From assembly GCA_018968995.1 (NCBI GenBank), contig JAGWZD010000049.1, positions 1 through 9,371 of the forward strand: a stretch of 9,371 bases of DNA. The letters run 5' to 3'. This DNA comes from Bdellovibrionales bacterium (lineage in GTDB: Bacteria > Bdellovibrionota > UBA1018). Shown piece by piece: positions 5,817 to 9,371 of the stretch. Position numbers and translations under genes: made by a program. The notes below the pieces were generated by a model. The model saw only the letters and a program-made list of their open reading frames with translations. It did no database searches and was not told where the DNA came from. Positions within the stretch are counted from its first letter, which is position 1. Each line of letters starts with the position of its first letter.

Positions 5817-7730
5817 ATGGGAAAGATCATTGGAATTGACTTGGGTACCACCAACTCTTGCGTCGCTGTTTTAGAAGGCGGCGATGCCAAGGTCATCACA
5901 AACGCTGAAGGTGGCAACACTACTCCGTCGATCGTGGCTTTCACTGGCTCAGGGGAAAAGCTCGTCGGGCAAACGGCCAAGCGCCAAGCCGTGACCAACC
6001 CTGACCGAACCATCTTCGAAGCTAAGCGCCTCATTGGCCGCAAGCTATCGTCAAAAGAAGTGACCGAGTTCACTAAGGTCGCTCCGTTCAAAATTGTGGG
6101 CTCCAAAAATGGCGATGCCTGGATTCACACTTCGGATCGCGATATGGCTCCGGAAGAGATCTCAGCACTGGTGCTGCAGAAAATGAAGAAAACCGCTGAG
6201 GATTACCTGGGCGAGCCTGTGACCGAAGCGGTGGTCACCGTTCCGGCATACTTCAACGATGCTCAGCGCCAAGCAACCAAAGATGCGGGTCGAATCGCAG
6301 GTCTTGACGTCAAGCGCATCATCAACGAGCCAACGGCCGCAGCGCTTGCTTACGGATTAGATAAAAAAGGCAAGAACATGACTGTCGCCGTTTTCGACTT
6401 GGGCGGCGGCACCTTTGACATCTCAATTCTTGAAATGGGCGATGGAGTGTTCGAAGTGAAGGCCACCAATGGTGACACCTTCTTGGGTGGTGCCAACTTC
6501 GACCAGCGCATCATCGACTGGATGGCCGATGAGTTTAAAAAAGAAAACGGCATCGACCTCCGCAAGGACAAGATGGCTCTTCAGCGCTTGAAAGAAGCTG
6601 CTGAAAAAGCCAAGCACGAACTCTCGGGAACCATGACCACCGAAATCAATTTGCCGTTCGTTACGGCAGATGCTTCGGGCCCAAAACATCTGAACATTCA
6701 GCTCACCCGCGCCAAGCTTGAGGCTCTTGTAGCGGATCTGATCGAAAAGATGGTTGTTCCTTGCGAAACCTGCATCAAGGATTCAGGCCTCGCTAAAAGC
6801 GCCATCGATGAAGTCATCTTGGTTGGTGGTATGACCCGCATGCCTCGGGTTCAGCAGAAGGTAAAAGAAATCTTCGGCAAAGAGCCCAACAAAGGCGTGA
6901 ACCCAGATGAAGTGGTCGCTGTCGGTGCAGCAATTCAAGGCGGAGTTCTGAAAGGAGAGGTCAAAGACGTCCTCTTGCTGGATGTCACTCCACTGTCTTT
7001 GGGTATCGAAACCCTTGGCGGTGTATTCACGAAGTTGATCGATAAGAACACCACGATTCCATCCAAGAAATCTCAAGTGTTCTCAACTGCAGCGGACAAT
7101 CAATCTGCAGTGACGATTCATGTGCTGCAAGGTGAGCGTGAGTTCGCTGAGCACAACAAATCGCTCGGTCGATTCGATCTTGTTGGAATTCCACCAGCAC
7201 CTCGCGGCGTGCCACAAGTGGAAGTCACTTTCGACATCGACGCAAACGGTATTGTTCATGTCGGGGCTAAGGACCTTGGCACTGGCAAAGAACAGTCCAT
7301 CAAGATCACGGCTTCTGGAGGTCTCTCGGAAGAAGAAATCAAGCGCATGCAGCGTGAAGCAGAAGAGCACCGCGCCGAAGACGAAAAGCGTAAAGAAGTA
7401 GTCAACGCGCACAACACGCTTGATGGTCTGATCTACACGATCGAAAAAACGCTGAAGGAAAACGGCGAAAAGATCGAGGCTGACACCAAGAAACAAGTCG
7501 AGGATGCGCTCGTAGAGGCTCGCAAACATCTCGAAAGCAAAGATGCTGATGAGATCAAGAAAGCCACTGAAGCCTTGACTAGTGCTTCGAATAAAATGGC
7601 TGAGCAGATGTACAAACAGGCTGGCGCGCAGCCTGGTCCAGATGCAACTGGAGCTCAATCCGCGGGCGAAGGCGAGAAGAAGGACGGAAAGAAAGACGAC
7701 GTCATCGACGCGGATTTCAAAGAAGTCTAA
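5817..7730 (+). CDS. dnaK: DnaK, Hsp70 chaperone
   Basis: This ATP-dependent Hsp70 chaperone binds exposed hydrophobic peptide segments and works with DnaJ and GrpE in the cytoplasm. All hallmarks are present in 637 residues: the phosphate-1 loop [10 protein letters not shown] (5-14), [11 protein letters not shown] (170-180), phosphate-2 FDLGGGTFD (193-201), the adenosine site [14 protein letters not shown] (332-345), the interdomain linker VLLLDV (385-390), the substrate domain (about 391-500), the helical lid (about 503-600) and a flexible tail ending [11 protein letters not shown]. The Gram-negative-type N-terminal insertion is present (about 70-100). A small variation is GGANFD at 224-229, where most DnaK proteins have GGEDFD or similar. 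It lies 78 bases after grpE with its own candidate promoter and 10 bases before dnaJ. Confidence 0.99.
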   Translation: MGKIIGIDLGTTNSCVAVLEGGDAKVITNAEGGNTTPSIVAFTGSGEKLVGQTAKRQAVTNPDRTIFEAKRLIGRKLSSKEVTEFTKVAPFKIVGSKNGDAWIHTSDRDMAPEEISALVLQKMKKTAEDYLGEPVTEAVVTVPAYFNDAQRQATKDAGRIAGLDVKRIINEPTAAALAYGLDKKGKNMTVAVFDLGGGTFDISILEMGDGVFEVKATNGDTFLGGANFDQRIIDWMADEFKKENGIDLRKDKMALQRLKEAAEKAKHELSGTMTTEINLPFVTADASGPKHLNIQLTRAKLEALVADLIEKMVVPCETCIKDSGLAKSAIDEVILVGGMTRMPRVQQKVKEIFGKEPNKGVNPDEVVAVGAAIQGGVLKGEVKDVLLLDVTPLSLGIETLGGVFTKLIDKNTTIPSKKSQVFSTAADNQSAVTIHVLQGEREFAEHNKSLGRFDLVGIPPAPRGVPQVEVTFDIDANGIVHVGAKDLGTGKEQSIKITASGGLSEEEIKRMQREAEEHRAEDEKRKEVVNAHNTLDGLIYTIEKTLKENGEKIEADTKKQVEDALVEARKHLESKDADEIKKATEALTSASNKMAEQMYKQAGAQPGPDATGAQSAGEGEKKDGKKDDVIDADFKEV

Positions 7731-7740
7731 AGAGCACTGA

Positions 7741-8880
7741 ATGGCAAAGCGCGATTATTATGAGATTCTGGGTGTTTCCCGAAACACTTCAGCGGAAGAC
7801 TTGAAAAAGGCTTACCGCAAGCTTGCCATTCAGTTTCATCCAGATAAGAACCCCGGAAACAAAGCAGCCGAGGAAAAGTTCAAGGAACTCTCGGAAGCCT
7901 ACGAAGTTCTCTCTGATCCGCAAAAGAAGCAAATGTATGACCAGTTTGGACATGCTGCTAATGCGGGGTCAGCCAGCGGTGGTGGATTCGAAGGCTTCGG
8001 GGGAGCCGGTGCCGGAGCGGCCGGTTTTAATGATATTTTCGGGGACATTTTCGGAGATATCTTTGGACAAATGGGGGGGCGCGGCCGAGGCAGACGCCGA
8101 GGCGGCCGCCCGGGAAATGATATCCGAACCACGGTAGACATCACTTTCGAAGATGCTGCGTTTGGAACCGAGAAAGTCATTACCATTCCGAAGACGGTTG
8201 CGTGCGAACCCTGTGAGGGCTCTGGCGCCAAGCCTGGCACAAAACCCGTCACCTGTAATCAGTGTGGCGGCCGAGGGGAAGTTAGCTTTCAACAGGGCTT
8301 TTTTGCCATTTCTCAACCTTGCCCTCGGTGTGCGGGCTCAGGGGAAATGATTCAAGACCCCTGCTCAAACTGTCGGGGAACTGGACAGTCCAAGAAGCGC
8401 TCGCAGATTTCTCTGAAGATTCCTGCGGGAATTGATTCGGGTCAAAAAATGAAACTCACCGGAGAGGGCGAAGCCGGGGAGCGCGGAGCCATGGCCGGAG
8501 ATCTCTACGTAGTCGTCAATATTCTGCCACACGATTTTTTTACCCGCGAAGATTCTGATGTGATTTGCGACGTACCGATCACGTTCACGCAAGCAGCCCT
8601 TGGCTCCGAAATCGAGGTTCCAACGCTTGAGGGCAAAGTCAACATGAAGATCCCCTCGGGAACACAGTCTCATAAGGTTTTCAGACTCAAAAACAAAGGA
8701 ATCACGCGCTTAGACCAGCGCAGTAGAGGCGACCAGCTTGTTCGCGTCCTGATTGAAACCCCAGCTAAGCTCTCTGGAGAGCAAAAGGAATTGCTGAAAA
8801 AATTTGACGAACTAGGGGCCGAGGCGACTCACCCGCTGCACCATCGCTTTTTCGAAAAAGTTAAAAATTTCTTTGGCTGA
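7741..8880 (+). CDS. dnaJ: DnaJ, type A Hsp40 co-chaperone
   Basis: DnaJ delivers unfolded clients to DnaK and stimulates its ATPase through the J domain. The 379-residue protein has every part of a class A Hsp40: the J domain (about 5-70) with the catalytic HPD at 33-35, a Gly/Phe region (about 73-112) with a short iterated F-GDIF pattern, and four CxxCxGxG zinc-finger repeats (CEPCEGSG 155-162, CNQCGGRG 172-179, CPRCAGSG 194-201, CSNCRGTG 208-215). Two C-terminal client-binding beta domains and a dimerisation tail follow. The Gly/Phe segment leads into an unusually arginine-rich run ([10 protein letters not shown], 114-123). The gene starts 10 bases after dnaK with only a weak AGAG ahead of it, so it is almost certainly translated from the dnaK transcript. 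Confidence 0.99.
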   Translation: MAKRDYYEILGVSRNTSAEDLKKAYRKLAIQFHPDKNPGNKAAEEKFKELSEAYEVLSDPQKKQMYDQFGHAANAGSASGGGFEGFGGAGAGAAGFNDIFGDIFGDIFGQMGGRGRGRRRGGRPGNDIRTTVDITFEDAAFGTEKVITIPKTVACEPCEGSGAKPGTKPVTCNQCGGRGEVSFQQGFFAISQPCPRCAGSGEMIQDPCSNCRGTGQSKKRSQISLKIPAGIDSGQKMKLTGEGEAGERGAMAGDLYVVVNILPHDFFTREDSDVICDVPITFTQAALGSEIEVPTLEGKVNMKIPSGTQSHKVFRLKNKGITRLDQRSRGDQLVRVLIETPAKLSGEQKELLKKFDELGAEATHPLHHRFFEKVKNFFG

Positions 8881-8909
8881 ACCCAGCAATTAAGGCGAAA
8901 ACGAGGAGT

Positions 8910-9371
8910 ATGGGGCAACCTCAGCACTGGGCTCAAACATTCCTTCGATCTCTCATATCGACTGCTGCTATTGCTGCCCTTAGCTTGCTCTCCATACAAA
9001 ATACTGGCTTTTGGGTGCTGGCGGATGATGAAGAGGCGGTCACTCAGCCGCATCAACCCTCGGACCGTGACCGCTTAGCCGAGATTCAGACGGCCTACAG
9101 TAAGGCTCAGTATCCAAAAGTTCTCGAGCTTGCGCAGAGTTTTGAACGAGATTTTCATTCGAGCTCTAAACTGCCAGAGGTCTTAAACCTGAAAGGGCTG
9201 GCGCTTCTACTCACAAAAAAACCGGACGCCGCAGCCAATGCTTTTAGCTCTGCACTTCAGCGCGCTCCCGACGCTCTTTTAGGCGATAGAAACTGGAAGA
9301 ACTATGTTCGCTATAATTTCTCAGCCGCTCTTCTTGAGGCTGGGAATCCCTCGGATTCTGAAAAAGAACTA
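8910..9371 (+). CDS. Exported TPR-like repeat protein, 3' end outside window
   Basis: The 154 residues visible run open to the window edge. The N-terminus has a hydrophobic segment (about 11-37, FLRSLISTAAIAALSLLSIQ onward) and then VLADD, which reads as a signal peptide cleaved after A38 or as an uncleaved membrane anchor. From about 53 on, the sequence looks like tandem tetratricopeptide helices: LAEIQTAYSKAQYPKVLELA, then LNLKGLALLLTKKPDAAANA with FSSALQRAPDA, then a third unit starting YNFSAALLEAG. TPR domains bind proteins; no partner is indicated here. It begins 29 bases after dnaJ on the same strand with no terminator between, so it may be read through from the chaperone operon. GAGGAG (8903-8908) is only 1 base from the ATG, which is too close; a weaker AAGG (8892-8895) is 14 away, so the start is not certain. 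The gene family is not recognised beyond the TPR fold. Confidence 0.78.
   Translation, partial: MGQPQHWAQTFLRSLISTAAIAALSLLSIQNTGFWVLADDEEAVTQPHQPSDRDRLAEIQTAYSKAQYPKVLELAQSFERDFHSSSKLPEVLNLKGLALLLTKKPDAAANAFSSALQRAPDALLGDRNWKNYVRYNFSAALLEAGNPSDSEKEL

Noticed and set aside
7083..7658. 191-residue minus-strand reading frame inside dnaK
   Set aside because: It is antisense to the conserved DnaK substrate and lid domains, with no recognisable motif or export signal; it is a shadow frame.

Overview
The window is a conserved, gene-dense chromosomal segment from a Gram-negative bacterium. DnaK has the N-terminal insertion typical of Gram-negative DnaK proteins, and two proteins carry export signals. 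Base composition is moderate and even, and start codons are mixed (ATG and GTG). The gene mix (a two-repeat M16 peptidase, MarC, hemW beside grpE-dnaK-dnaJ, poorly conserved secreted proteins at both edges) would fit a deltaproteobacterium-like lineage such as Bdellovibrionota or Myxococcota. That placement is an impression from protein style, not a demonstrated result. I see no mobile element, CRISPR array, tRNA or rRNA, and no gene-free stretch over 80 bases.

Layout. Bases 1-633 (+) hold the end of an unrecognised exported protein. It meets, tail to tail with a 6-base gap, a minus-strand pair: an 897-residue M16 zinc-peptidase-like protein (1234-3927) followed 3 bases later by a MarC-family membrane protein (640-1230). 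Divergent from the peptidase, across a 44-base gap, hemW (3972-5129) begins a plus-strand series: hemW, grpE (5184-5738), dnaK (5817-7730), dnaJ (7741-8880), then the start of an exported TPR-like protein (8910 to the window end).

How the genes work together. DnaK, DnaJ and GrpE are the complete Hsp70 machine: ATP-driven chaperone, J-domain co-chaperone and nucleotide exchange factor. HemW is a radical-SAM-family heme chaperone that in many bacteria is encoded next to the heat-shock genes, often with hrcA between hemW and grpE. Here hrcA is absent from that position and I find no CIRCE operator.

The main regulatory observation is a pair of sequences resembling RpoH (sigma-32) promoters, before grpE (5123-5152) and before dnaK (5764-5790). 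They share the same TTGA-to-CCCA spacing of 16 bases. This suggests sigma-factor-driven rather than HrcA-driven heat-shock control, and it is testable by 5'-end mapping. Other points are a 20-bp out-of-frame tandem duplication at the signal-peptide junction of the first gene and a perfect 7-bp inverted repeat just upstream of the grpE promoter candidate. I found no convincing new multi-gene system.
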